NCBI RefSeq assembly: GCF_021431925.1
Contig: NZ_CP090371.1
Coordinates: forward strand, 2,294,001 to 2,358,000
DNA length: 64,000 bases
Origin: Halobaculum sp. CBA1158
Lineage (GTDB): Archaea > Halobacteriota > Halobacteria > Halobacteriales > Haloferacaceae
Direction: 5' to 3'
The notes beneath the pieces were generated by a model. The model was not told the origin of the DNA, searched no databases, and saw nothing but the letters and a program-made list of their open reading frames with translations. The translations under genes were made by a program, and so were the position numbers. Shown here piece by piece: positions 17,745 to 25,917 of this stretch. The first letter of the stretch is position 1; each line of letters begins with the position of its first letter.

Positions 17745-18862
17745 ACGGCTCGCCCCTCGCCGAGCGCGTCGATCGGCTCGGGACCCGCGCACGGCTCGCG
17801 CTCGCGGCCGTCGGGATCGCACTACTGGGGCTCGGCGGACTCGCGCTCGCGGGGGCCGGCGACGTGGTACTCGCGGTCGGCGGCCTGCTGTTCCAGCGGT
17901 CGACGCTTGCGTCGGCGCTTCGGCTGTCGGTCCCCATCGCCTTCGCGGCGCTGGGAGGGATCTTCGCCGAGAAGGCGGGCGTCATCAACATCGGCCTGGA
18001 GGGGCTGCTCATCGTCTCGGCGTTCGGCGGCGTGTACGCAACGTACCTCACCGGGTCGGTGTGGATCGGGCTGTTCGGCGGCGTCCTCGCCTCCACGCTG
18101 TTGGCGCTGTTGTTCGCGATCGTCTGCATCGAGTTCCGCGCCGACCAGATCATCGCGGGACTCGCGATCTGGCTCATCGCGCTGGGGCTCGCGCCGTTCG
18201 CCTCGCAGATCGTCTTCGGGTCGAAGAACTCCGCGACCGTCGCGACCGTGCCCGGCCTCCGTCAGCTCGTCGCGAACAGCGGGGTGCCGTTCGTCGCGAC
18301 CGCCGGCGGCGACGCCCTGGACGCGCTGGCGTCGATCCCCTTCTTCGGCGCGCTGTTCGACGCCTCGCCGATGGTGTACCTGATGTTCGTCGCCGTCGCG
18401 GGCTCGTGGTGGACGCTCAACCGCACCTCCTTCGGTCGCTGGGTGCGCGCCTCCGGCGAGAACCCCCGGGCGCTCGACACCGCCGGCATCAACGTCTCCA
18501 GAGTCCGCTATGCGGCCGTCCTGCTGTCGGGCGTGCTCGCGGGGCTGGGCGGCGCGGCGCTGTCGCTGTCGCTGGGGCAGTTCGTCGGCAACGGCCCGAC
18601 GATGGTCAACGGCAAGGGGTTCATCGCTATCGTCACCTACCTGCTGGGCAACTACAACCCGATCGGGGCGCTGCTGTCGACGCTGCTGTTCGCGGGGCTT
18701 GACGCGCTCCAGCTCACGCTGCAGGGACAGGACGTGCTCTCGATTCCCCGGCCGCTCGTGCGGACCATCCCGTACGTGTCTGTCGTCGTCGTGTTGGCGC
18801 TGTTCGGCCGGACGCGACTCCCCGAGGCCGCGGGCGACCACTACGAGTCCGGCGAGGAGTAG
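17741..18862 (+). CDS. ABC transporter permease 2 (nucleoside type)
   Basis: A 373-residue polytopic membrane protein starting with GTG inside the preceding stop codon (GTGA overlap). It carries the paired-permease signature EKAGVINIGLEGLLIVSAFGG, ADQIIAGLAIWLIALGLAP, and the C-terminal GKGFIAIVTYLLGNYNPIGA. This is the second half of the heterodimeric channel of the BMP-type nucleoside importer. Codon use and composition match the other three transporter genes, indicating a long-standing operon. Confidence 0.92.
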   Translation: MNGSPLAERVDRLGTRARLALAAVGIALLGLGGLALAGAGDVVLAVGGLLFQRSTLASALRLSVPIAFAALGGIFAEKAGVINIGLEGLLIVSAFGGVYATYLTGSVWIGLFGGVLASTLLALLFAIVCIEFRADQIIAGLAIWLIALGLAPFASQIVFGSKNSATVATVPGLRQLVANSGVPFVATAGGDALDALASIPFFGALFDASPMVYLMFVAVAGSWWTLNRTSFGRWVRASGENPRALDTAGINVSRVRYAAVLLSGVLAGLGGAALSLSLGQFVGNGPTMVNGKGFIAIVTYLLGNYNPIGALLSTLLFAGLDALQLTLQGQDVLSIPRPLVRTIPYVSVVVVLALFGRTRLPEAAGDHYESGEE

Positions 18863-18931
18863 CGTCCCCGCCAGCGAGTCCCTCCCGCACACCGGGACGA
18901 CGTTTTTTGTCTCCCGCGTGCACACCGAAGC

Positions 18932-19702
18932 GTGACCGTTCCCCAGTTCCCGGACAAACACGACCACGACCCGATCACCGGGCCGGACGACGACCTGGCG
19001 TACTATCGCGACCTGAACGGGGCGTTCGACGCGCTCCCGGAGGCGGTGATCCTCACGTACTCCGAGTCGACGTTCGAGCGGGCCGTCGCGGAGGCGGGCG
19101 CAGAGGACGGAGCGCTCGACGCGCCGGGGATGGCGAGCCTCCACGTGCTCGCGGGCACCGACGGGCGCGTCGCGGTCGCCGGCGGGTTCGGGATCGGGGC
19201 CCCGGCGACTGCGATGGTCGTCGACGTCCTGGCGACCGCCGGCGTGGAGACGGTCTGCATCGTCGGCTACGCCGGGGCATTGACCACCGATCTGGACGCC
19301 GAGACGGCCGTCGTCGCCGACGGCGCGCTCCGCGACGAGGGAACCTCCCACCACTACCTTCCCGACGGCGAGCCCGCGGAGGCGACCCCGGCGGTGACCG
19401 ACGCGCTCGAGGCCGAGTGCGAGGCCGCCGGTCGGCCGGCGACGGTGGGGCCGACGTGGTCGACCGACGCGGCGTTTCGGGAGACGGCGTTCGAGGCGCG
19501 CCGACTGGCCGAACGGGGGTATCTGACCGTCGAGATGGAGGCGGCGGCCCTCTTCACCGTCGCGGCCGTCCGCGGGATCGACGCGGGCGCGGTGTTCGCG
19601 ATCAGCGACTACGTCACGCCGGAGGGGTGGGACCGGCAGTTCCACGAGGCCGCCGACCGGCTCTACGACCTGGTCCCGATCGCCAGAGACGCGCTCGGGT
19701 GA
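18932..19702 (+). CDS. nucleoside phosphorylase, uridine phosphorylase family
   Basis: The 256-residue cytosolic enzyme, starting at GTG 18932, has the PNP/UDP phosphorylase fold. VAGGFGIGAPATAMVVDVL is the phosphate/ribose-binding glycine-rich strand, and YLTVEMEAAALFTVAAV is the family's Met-Glu-Met-Glu-like nucleoside site. FAISDYV follows near the end with the usual base-contacting region. It cleaves a nucleoside with phosphate to base and ribose-1-phosphate. It lies 69 bases after the nucleoside permease and most likely acts on what that transporter imports. A T tract at 18903-18909 may serve as its own promoter element. Confidence 0.88.
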   Translation: MTVPQFPDKHDHDPITGPDDDLAYYRDLNGAFDALPEAVILTYSESTFERAVAEAGAEDGALDAPGMASLHVLAGTDGRVAVAGGFGIGAPATAMVVDVLATAGVETVCIVGYAGALTTDLDAETAVVADGALRDEGTSHHYLPDGEPAEATPAVTDALEAECEAAGRPATVGPTWSTDAAFRETAFEARRLAERGYLTVEMEAAALFTVAAVRGIDAGAVFAISDYVTPEGWDRQFHEAADRLYDLVPIARDALG

Positions 19703-19837
19703 GAATCGGCGGCCGACCGTTCGCGTCACCCGCGGCGTTCGTCGCCGTGTACCGAGGCCTCGCTACGCTCGACTGCGCGCCGCTCGCGGGTCGTTCCTCC
19801 CCGCTCGCCGTTCGCATCGGGACGGTCGGTCGTGGTT

Positions 19838-19858
19838 CGAGACGGCGGAGCCGTCTCG
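19838..19858. other. perfect 9-bp stem-loop
   Basis: The arms cgagacggc and gccgtctcg flank the loop gga. The hairpin lies in the 248-base gap between the phosphorylase and geranylgeranyl reductase genes. A second hairpin with a similar design follows 7 bases later, so the pair may act as a transcription terminator, an RNA-processing signal or a small palindromic element. Confidence 0.6.
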
Positions 19859-19865
19859 TCCATCA

Positions 19866-19886
19866 CGAGAGAGCTTCGCTCTCTCG
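19866..19886. other. second perfect 9-bp stem-loop
   Basis: The arms cgagagagc and gctctctcg flank the loop ttc. Together with the hairpin at 19838 it forms a tandem pair just upstream of the reductase promoter region. Both begin with CGAGA and end with TCTCG. Confidence 0.6.
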
Positions 19887-19950
19887 AACGACTTCACTCC
19901 CTCCCGTCCCGCATGGAACGACTGGCTTTTTCACCACCCGCGAGTGACTC

Positions 19951-21327
19951 ATGGCAATGACCACCTACGAGCCCGACATCGTCGTCGTCGGCGCGGGGAC
20001 GGCGGGCTGTTATGCGGCCGCGACGGTCGCCGAGGCCGGGCTGGACGTCGTCGTCGTCGAGCGCAAGGACGAGGAGGAGGCGGGCCACATCGCCTGCGGC
20101 GACGCCCTGAAGGGAGCCGACAAGTTCCCCGAGTCGATCCCGAAATCCGAGATCGACTCGGCGTTCACCAACACCGGCGTCGACCACGGGCGCTTCGAGA
20201 TCCCGAGCCACGACACCGTGCTCGAGATCCCGATCCCCGGGGAACTGGCGGTCATCGACCGCTGGGAGTACGGCCGGAACATCATCGACGGGGCGACGCG
20301 CCGCGGCGTCGAGTTCCACTACGACACCGTCGTCCAGGACGTGCGACAGACCGACGCGGGTCGCGTCACGGGCGTTCGCGGGAAGCGGAACGGCGAGGTC
20401 GTCGAGTACGAGGCGGAAGTCACCGTCGACGCAGCCGGCGCGCTGTCGATCCTGCAGGACAAGGCCGACCTCGCGGGCGCGACGTTCGACACGAACGTGT
20501 CCTTCTCGCAGTTCTGTTCGGCGTACCGGGAGGTCGTCGAGGTGCCCGACCCCGTCGAGTGGGACGACGCGCTCGTGTTCAAGCCGACCGAGCGCGCGGC
20601 GGGATACCTCTGGTACTTCCCGCGCACGGACACGGAGATCAACGCCGGCCTCGGCTTCCAGATGAACGAGGAGCCGATGAAGCTCGTGGACGACCTGAAG
20701 CGCGACCTCCGGAACCGCCCCGAGTTCGAGGGCGGCGAGGTGACCGACAAACTGGGCGCGGCGCTGCCGACCCGCCGGCCGTACGACTCGGCGGTCGCGG
20801 ACGGATTCGTCGCCGTCGGCGACGCCGCCGGCCACGTCAACCCCACGACGGGCGGCGGCATCGCCGGCGCGGCCTACGCCGGGAAGTACGCCGCCGAGCA
20901 GGCGGTCGACGCCATCGACGCCGGCGACGTGAGCGAGGACGCGCTGTGGCGCTACAACGAGCGCGTCATGAGCCACTTCGGCGCGCGGTACGCCGCCCTC
21001 GACGTGTACAACATCCTCTCGACGGCGGTCGACGTGGACGAGCTGATGGGTCTGCTCGCGTCCCTACCCGGGGAGAGCCTCGCGGAGGCGCTGTACGAGG
21101 GGAGCGCGTCGGTGAAGCCGCGGCTCGTCGCCGAGGTCATCAAGGACAGCTACGGCCATTGGGGGCAGATCTGGGAGTTCTACAAGACGAAGCGAGTCGC
21201 GGACGACCTGATGGACCACTACGGTCGCTACCCGTCGCGCCCCGGCGGCTTCGAGGGCTGGCGCGAGGAGCGCGACCGGCTCATGGAGCAGGTGTACGAC
21301 GTTACCGGCGCGGAGCCGAAGTACTGA
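19951..21327 (+). CDS. geranylgeranyl reductase family flavoprotein
   Basis: The 458-residue protein begins with an FAD-binding Rossmann motif (VVVGAGTAGCYAAATVAEAG, then VVVERKDE), followed by the GHIACGDALKG segment with a conserved Cys. VGDAAGHVNPTTGGGI is the second FAD contact typical of the family. Such enzymes reduce the double bonds of geranylgeranyl chains in archaeal membrane lipids, or in menaquinone and carotenoid-like chains. Which of these this paralog uses cannot be told from sequence. It stands alone downstream of the two hairpins. Confidence 0.88.
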   Translation: MAMTTYEPDIVVVGAGTAGCYAAATVAEAGLDVVVVERKDEEEAGHIACGDALKGADKFPESIPKSEIDSAFTNTGVDHGRFEIPSHDTVLEIPIPGELAVIDRWEYGRNIIDGATRRGVEFHYDTVVQDVRQTDAGRVTGVRGKRNGEVVEYEAEVTVDAAGALSILQDKADLAGATFDTNVSFSQFCSAYREVVEVPDPVEWDDALVFKPTERAAGYLWYFPRTDTEINAGLGFQMNEEPMKLVDDLKRDLRNRPEFEGGEVTDKLGAALPTRRPYDSAVADGFVAVGDAAGHVNPTTGGGIAGAAYAGKYAAEQAVDAIDAGDVSEDALWRYNERVMSHFGARYAALDVYNILSTAVDVDELMGLLASLPGESLAEALYEGSASVKPRLVAEVIKDSYGHWGQIWEFYKTKRVADDLMDHYGRYPSRPGGFEGWREERDRLMEQVYDVTGAEPKY

Positions 21328-21434
21328 GGAGGGATCTGAAGCACTGACGAGCCGCGGTCCCGACGGACCGGAGGCGAACCCGGGTCCCTCGACACGAACG
21401 GCGAGACGCGAGTCGTCGGAGCACCCGGCCGCCT

Positions 21435-21917
21435 CTACTCTTCGGCCTCGCCGACCTCGGCTTCCGGGTCGTCCGCCGACTCCCCGGCGGCTGGCTCCTC
21501 CTTGCGCGCGCTCAACGGGTTACGGCGGTGGATCGAACAGTCGAACGCCGGATGCTCCGCGAAGTGGCGGATCAGCATGTGCCGGCGCGAGCCGGTGATC
21601 CCGGTTCGGCCCACGTCCTCGGCGTCGAAGCGTTCGGGCAGTCGGTCGTACAGCCGACCGAGCGCCTCGAAGGAGTCGAACACCTTGGCGTTACCCGCCG
21701 AGTCGGCGGCCTTGCGAGAGACGACGTAGCTGCCGTCGGCGCGGAACTCCCCGGCCGTGCGGAAGAACTCCCGGCGCTCGGTCAGGGCGTCGGCTATCGA
21801 CTCCCGCAGCTCGGCGGCGTCCTCTCGACTCAGTTCGTGTCGGACTCCGTCGACCGCGACGACGATGGCATCGCCGTCAGGTGACGCGGCTACGTTACCG
21901 TCCGAGAACTCGATCAG
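21435..21917 (-). CDS. conserved-looking hypothetical protein lacking a normal start codon
   Basis: The coding frame runs from a stop at 21435 back to about 21923 with good haloarchaeal codon use (SDGNVAASPDGDAIVVAVDG..., then RREFFRTAGEFRADGSYVVSRKAADSAGN). The only in-frame ATG/GTG is a GTG at 21683, well inside the protein (82 aa from there). An ATG at 21927 lies in another frame and would join the coding frame if one G near 21921 were absent. So either a rare CTG start at 21917 is used (about 160 aa), or there is a frameshift or sequencing error near the start. The C-terminus is Glu/Asp/Ala-rich. No function recognised. Confidence 0.65.
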   Translation of the reverse strand: MIEFSDGNVAASPDGDAIVVAVDGVRHELSREDAAELRESIADALTERREFFRTAGEFRADGSYVVSRKAADSAGNAKVFDSFEALGRLYDRLPERFDAEDVGRTGITGSRRHMLIRHFAEHPAFDCSIHRRNPLSARKEEPAAGESADDPEAEVGEAEE

Positions 21918-21985
21918 GAGCGGTCATACTCCGGAACATACCCACACGTCCGTCCGGGGGAGTAAAGCCTTGTCGGCGCGGGCGA

Positions 21986-23251
21986 TTACCGCGCCGCGGG
22001 CGGATCGGTCGACGAGTCGGCTCCGGGTTCGAGCGCGAAGAGCCCGTCGTCGGTGCTCGTCCCGTCATCTGGAGTCGAAGTCGGCGACTCGGTTGGCGTC
22101 GCGGTCGGCGACTCGGTGGGCGTCGCGGTGCCGTCGCCCGATCCGTCGTCCTCCGGCGTCGCGGTCGCGGTGCCGTCGGCGGCGTCCCCGTTGTCCGAGT
22201 CCTCGTCGCCGGCGTCCGCGGAGCCGTCCTCGGACCCGTCGTCGCCGGACCCGCCGTCGGCGTCGTCACCGGCGGACTTCGTGCCGAAGACGTCCGTCTC
22301 GACGGTCCGCTGGTAGCTGTCGAGTTCGATCCGCTGCTCGCCGCCCCCGGCCTCGCCGAGGTCGACGACGAGGTAGAACGGCATCGTGAGGTTCGTCACC
22401 TGGTCGCGCTGCAGGTGAGAGACCCACCACTCGTCGAGTCGCTGGGTCCGGATCTCCGTCGTGGCCTCGACCGGTACCGTCTCACCCGGGGGGATCGTCG
22501 TCGTCCGGCCGGCCTCGCCGCCGCCCATCGTGACGTTGTTCATGTAGATGTCGTAGCCGACCTCCGAGAGGGTGATCGGGTACGACTTGGGATTGTGGAG
22601 GTACAGCGTCATCTCGACGCCGGTCGTCTCGTCGTTCACCTCGCCCCACTCGGCCTCAGTGCGGTTGAGATAGAGGACGGGATCGGAGACCACCGGCGCG
22701 TCCGCGTTCAGCGGCGTCGGCTCGCTCGTGCGGAACGCCTCGACGATCGAGGTGTCGATCTCTCGGGTCACCTGCGTCGAGTAGCTCCGATCCACCAGCG
22801 AGGAGTGAACGTCGGCGTTCACCCGGAGCTCGGTGTGCTCGTCGTTCTCGACGTGACTCACCCACCACGCCGGGATCTTCGAGTTGTCGAGGGCCGTGGA
22901 GAACGGGATCGAGGTGTTGCCCGTGCCGAGGTCGACGCCCTCCTTCGTCCCGTTGGCCATCGCGATGCCGTTCATCGTGACGCCGTACTCCGCCGTCACC
23001 CCGGCGAGTCGCGCGCCGATCGGGTTGGGGTTGTTCACCGTCAGTTCGCTCTCGATCGTCGTCGTCTCGTTGGTCACCTCGCCGAATCGGTTCTCCACGC
23101 CCTCGACTGCGGGCGCGCCGACGACCCCGAGCGCGAACGCGCCGCCGACGGAACCGACGACCACGACGGCCGCCAACGCGATCGCCCGCAGCGTCGATAG
23201 CCCGCGGTCGTCCGTCCCCCCGAACGACCCCGTACCGCGTGTGCCTGTCAT
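21986..23251 (-). CDS. membrane-anchored protein with two LEA14-like domains
   Basis: The 421-residue protein has a cytoplasmic N-terminus, one membrane helix at about 20-45 (AIALAAVVVVGSVGGAFALGV), then two similar domains of about 130 residues. Each contains the LEA14 (water stress and hypersensitive response) pattern: SELTVNNPNPIGARLAGVTAEYGVT in the first and MTLYLHNPKSYPITLSEVGYDIYMN in the second, each followed by a WWVSH strand. The last 95 residues are low-complexity Asp/Gly/Thr/Pro, probably an extended glycosylatable spacer outside the cell. LEA14 domains are beta-sandwiches linked to desiccation tolerance in plants; the archaeal role is unknown. Confidence 0.8.
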   Translation of the reverse strand: MTGTRGTGSFGGTDDRGLSTLRAIALAAVVVVGSVGGAFALGVVGAPAVEGVENRFGEVTNETTTIESELTVNNPNPIGARLAGVTAEYGVTMNGIAMANGTKEGVDLGTGNTSIPFSTALDNSKIPAWWVSHVENDEHTELRVNADVHSSLVDRSYSTQVTREIDTSIVEAFRTSEPTPLNADAPVVSDPVLYLNRTEAEWGEVNDETTGVEMTLYLHNPKSYPITLSEVGYDIYMNNVTMGGGEAGRTTTIPPGETVPVEATTEIRTQRLDEWWVSHLQRDQVTNLTMPFYLVVDLGEAGGGEQRIELDSYQRTVETDVFGTKSAGDDADGGSGDDGSEDGSADAGDEDSDNGDAADGTATATPEDDGSGDGTATPTESPTATPTESPTSTPDDGTSTDDGLFALEPGADSSTDPPAAR

Positions 23252-23395
23252 CGCGCCCGGCTACTCCGGGGCCCCAAAAAGTCCTGTCGGGTCGGATCGA
23301 GCACGTCGGCTCAGCCGCTGACGGAGTCGTCATCCTCGCCGTCGCGCCGTCGGCGACTCCGCAAGCGTTAGGTGCGTTCCCTCGGAGCCACGGGT

Positions 23396-23581
23396 ATGGC
23401 AACCGAGACGGTCGAAAGCGACATGTCCGTCGGCGTCGCGCTCGCGTTCGGCGCGCTGGCGACGGTCGGCGCGGGGTTCATGCTGGTGGGCGCGTCCCAG
23501 ACGGTAATGGCGTGGGGGTTCGCGCTGGCGATGGTCGCGGCGATGCTCGCGGTCGTGGCGGTGCAGGCGTTCGACGCCTGA
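23396..23581 (+). CDS. small two-helix membrane protein (61 aa)
   Basis: From ATG 23396 the protein is MATETVESDMSVGVALAFG..., with two hydrophobic helices separated by a short SQTVMAWG turn and almost no soluble part. The frame extends to 23372 with a GTG, but the ATG gives the more natural N-terminus. It belongs to the many small haloarchaeal membrane proteins of unknown role. Confidence 0.7.
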   Translation: MATETVESDMSVGVALAFGALATVGAGFMLVGASQTVMAWGFALAMVAAMLAVVAVQAFDA

Positions 23582-23681
23582 TCGGGAGCGACCGGGATCG
23601 GAGGACGGAACCGAGCGGGCGATCGGCGCGTCCGCCGAGGGAAGCGTTAAGAACGCGCACACCGTAGTATCGGTAGGACAA

Positions 23682-23906
23682 ATGACGGAGTACACCGACG
23701 AGGAGAAACGCATCCTCGCGTACCTGCGGGACAGCGTCTCCCGGGGAGAGGAGTACTTCCGCGCGAAGAACATCGCCGACGCGATCGGCCTCTCGGCCAA
23801 GCAGGTCGGCTCGCGGCTGCCGACGCTCGCCGAGAAGGCCGACGAGGTCGACATCGAGAAGTGGGGACGCGCGCGCTCGACGACCTGGCGCGTCGAACTC
23901 CCGTAG
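23682..23906 (+). CDS. small winged-helix-like protein (74 aa)
   Basis: MTEYTDEEKRILAYLRDSVSRGEEYFRAKNIADAIGLSAKQVG has the helix-turn-helix rhythm (AKNIADAIGLSAKQVGSRLPTL) of a short winged helix, and the end (GRARSTTWRVEL) is a beta wing. The size and pattern fit a haloarchaeal family of short DNA-binding-like proteins (I associate it with DUF7123, from memory). It is probably a transcription factor or chromatin-associated protein. No regulated target is evident. Confidence 0.8.
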   Translation: MTEYTDEEKRILAYLRDSVSRGEEYFRAKNIADAIGLSAKQVGSRLPTLAEKADEVDIEKWGRARSTTWRVELP

Positions 23907-24071
23907 CCCGGTTGCGCGTCGGTTCCGCACGCCTCGACCGCCGAGCCGCGCCACAGACGCCAAGATCCCGTCAGCAACCGGGCCCGCCGACGCACCCGAC
24001 AGGGTCGGTCGCCTCCCCCGTTCGATCGTGAACCACCCCGTTTTTTCGCCTTCCGGCCGTACCTGCTGTCG

Positions 24072-24500
24072 ATGACCGTGCGTGTACGTCGGGAGCTGAT
24101 CTTCGACGCCGAGCCGGAGGACGTGTGGGCCTTCATCTCGGATCCGGCGAAGCGTGCCGGCGCGATCAGCGTCGTCGACGAGTACGAGGTGACCGGCGAC
24201 AGGACCGCGACGTGGCACGTGAGCCTCCCGATCCCCGTGATCCGGTCGACGATCACCGTCGACACCGAGGAGGTCCGCGTGGACCCCCCGGAGTACGTGA
24301 AGTTCGTCGGGAAGTCGCGGGCGTTCCGCGTCACGGGCGAACACACCGTCTCCGAGACCGAGGACGGACGCACCCGCCTCGTCAACGAGTTCGTCGTCGA
24401 CGGCCGACTTCCGGGCGTCGAGTCGTTCTTCGAGCGGAAGTTCGGCGACGAGTTGGACAACCTCGAACGGGCGCTCGAACGGGACCTGGGGCTCGCATGA
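24072..24500 (+). CDS. SRPBCC/CoxG-like lipid- or ligand-binding protein
   Basis: The 142-residue protein MTVRVRRELIFDAEPEDVWAFISDPAKR has the START/SRPBCC opening strand and helix, then alternating beta strands (TATWHVSLPIP, STITVDTEEV) and a long C-terminal helix (FEQ-like SFFERKFGDELDNLERALER). Proteins of this fold bind hydrophobic ligands or assist enzymes. Its stop overlaps the start of the next gene (ATGA), so it is translationally coupled to a nitrilase-superfamily enzyme and may share its pathway. Confidence 0.85.
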   Translation: MTVRVRRELIFDAEPEDVWAFISDPAKRAGAISVVDEYEVTGDRTATWHVSLPIPVIRSTITVDTEEVRVDPPEYVKFVGKSRAFRVTGEHTVSETEDGRTRLVNEFVVDGRLPGVESFFERKFGDELDNLERALERDLGLA

Positions 24501-25315
24501 GACTCGCGCTGGCGCAGATCCGGGTCCGCGGGGCCGACCGCGACGGCAACCGCGAGCGCGCGCTCGCGGCCGTCGCCGACGCCGCCGACCGGGGCGCGGA
24601 CCTGGTCGCGCTCCCGGAGCTGTGGAACGTCGGCTACTTCGCGTTCGAGACGTACGAGCGCGCCGCCGAACCCCTCTCGGGACCGACCCTCGCGGCGGTG
24701 CGGGAGGCCGCCGCCGACCACGGGATCGCCGTGCTCGCGGGCTCGGTCGTCGAGGACCTCGCCGGGAGCGCCGCCGACGGCGAGGACGTGCCCGCCGAGG
24801 AGGGACTCGCCAACACGGCCGTCCTGTTCGACGCCGACGGCGAGCGCCGGGCCGTCTACCGGAAGCACCACCTGTTCGGGTACGAGTCCGCCGAGACGCG
24901 ACTGCTCACGCCCGGGGAGGCGCTGCCGGTCGTCGACCTGCTCGGCTTCCGGGTCGCCGTGACGACCTGCTACGACCTGCGATTTCCCGAGCAGTTCCGC
25001 GCGCTCGGCGAGCGCGGGGCGGACCTCGTGCTCGTGCCGAGCGCGTGGCCGTACCCCCGCGTCGAGCATTGGCGGACGCTCCCGCGGGCGCGGGCCATCG
25101 AGAACCTCTCGTACGTCGCGACCGCCAACGGCTCCGGGAGCTTCGAGGACGCGGAGTTGGTGGGGCGCTCGACGGTGTACGACCCGTGGGGGACGACGCT
25201 GGCGTCCGCCGGCGACGACCCCGCGCTCGTGACCGCGGAGGTGGAGCCCGAGCGCGTCGCGCGCGTCCGCGAGGAGTTCCCGGCGCTCCGGGACGGACGC
25301 GAGTACCGGTCTTGA
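24497..25315 (+). CDS. carbon-nitrogen hydrolase (nitrilase superfamily, omega-amidase-like)
   Basis: The 272-residue enzyme contains the complete catalytic triad: Glu41 in LPELWN, Lys123 in VYRKHHLFGYESAE, and nucleophile Cys158 in VAVTTCYDLRFPEQFRAL. The YDLRFPE phrase and the short length are those of the amidase subgroup (omega-amidase, deaminated glutathione amidase) rather than true nitrilases. It hydrolyses a carboxamide, with an unknown substrate. I start it at the ATG overlapping the SRPBCC stop; the longer frame from 24125 is an artefact of GC-rich sequence. Confidence 0.9.
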   Translation: MRLALAQIRVRGADRDGNRERALAAVADAADRGADLVALPELWNVGYFAFETYERAAEPLSGPTLAAVREAAADHGIAVLAGSVVEDLAGSAADGEDVPAEEGLANTAVLFDADGERRAVYRKHHLFGYESAETRLLTPGEALPVVDLLGFRVAVTTCYDLRFPEQFRALGERGADLVLVPSAWPYPRVEHWRTLPRARAIENLSYVATANGSGSFEDAELVGRSTVYDPWGTTLASAGDDPALVTAEVEPERVARVREEFPALRDGREYRS

Positions 25316-25345
25316 GCCGGGGACGCTCGACGGGTCCGAGCGACG

Positions 25346-25600
25346 CTACTCGACGTAGTGAACGAAGACGGTCCGGTCGTTCCCGAGGAGGTGGCACAGG
25401 CGTTCGCGCACGTCGGGGTCCACGTCGACGTGCGCGAGCGGAACCTCCTCGACCCGACTGAGTCGGCCGACGGCTCCGCCGTCGCCTCCCGTGATAGACT
25501 CGCCGGGCTCGCCGAGACGGCGGTGATCGACGATACGGCGCGGTCGTGACAGCAGGCCCTCGGCACCGCCAAGTAGTGCCTCGGCCCTGAGGCGGACCAT
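25346..25600 (-). CDS. small hypothetical protein (84 aa)
   Basis: From ATG 25600 the protein begins MVRLRAEALLGGAEGLLSRPRR and ends HLLGNDRTVFVHYVE. Third codon positions are mainly G/C, and the C-terminal half (AHVDVDPDVRERLCHLLG) looks like a folded acidic protein. A plus-strand frame covering 25358-25549 overlaps it and is judged the shadow. No family or function is recognised. It sits between convergent neighbours. Confidence 0.55.
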   Translation of the reverse strand: MVRLRAEALLGGAEGLLSRPRRIVDHRRLGEPGESITGGDGGAVGRLSRVEEVPLAHVDVDPDVRERLCHLLGNDRTVFVHYVE

Positions 25601-25917
25601 GTTCGAGTGCTTCGGTCGCGACGACATAACCGTTGCGTCGCCGCCGGCGTTTGCCGCCGGCGCTCGTTGCCGCGAAACGAGTCCCGGAGCCTTTATCCCG
25701 ATCACGCCGATACGGTGTATCGCCGGCAGACCGACGCTTTTCTCGTCGCAAGCTGGCGAATCCAAATCCGCGCCGCCACACCCGATGCGCACGTCCGCTC
25801 CGCGATCAGGGGTCCATCGCGCCGGACGCGCGCACCACCGCCTCCCCACTCCCACCTTCGTTTCCGCCTTCCCGAGTTCTCGAGTCGCTCCCGACTGACC
25901 GCGAGTGCGAGTCCCGA
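25601..25917. other. non-coding stretch
   Basis: A 317-base gap between the start of a small minus-strand gene and the end of the Gfo/Idh gene. It contains a GC-rich imperfect palindrome, gccgccggcgtttgccgccg, at about 25638-25659 and several open frames with poor, Pro/Ser/Arg-rich translations. I see no supported gene in it. Confidence 0.5.
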
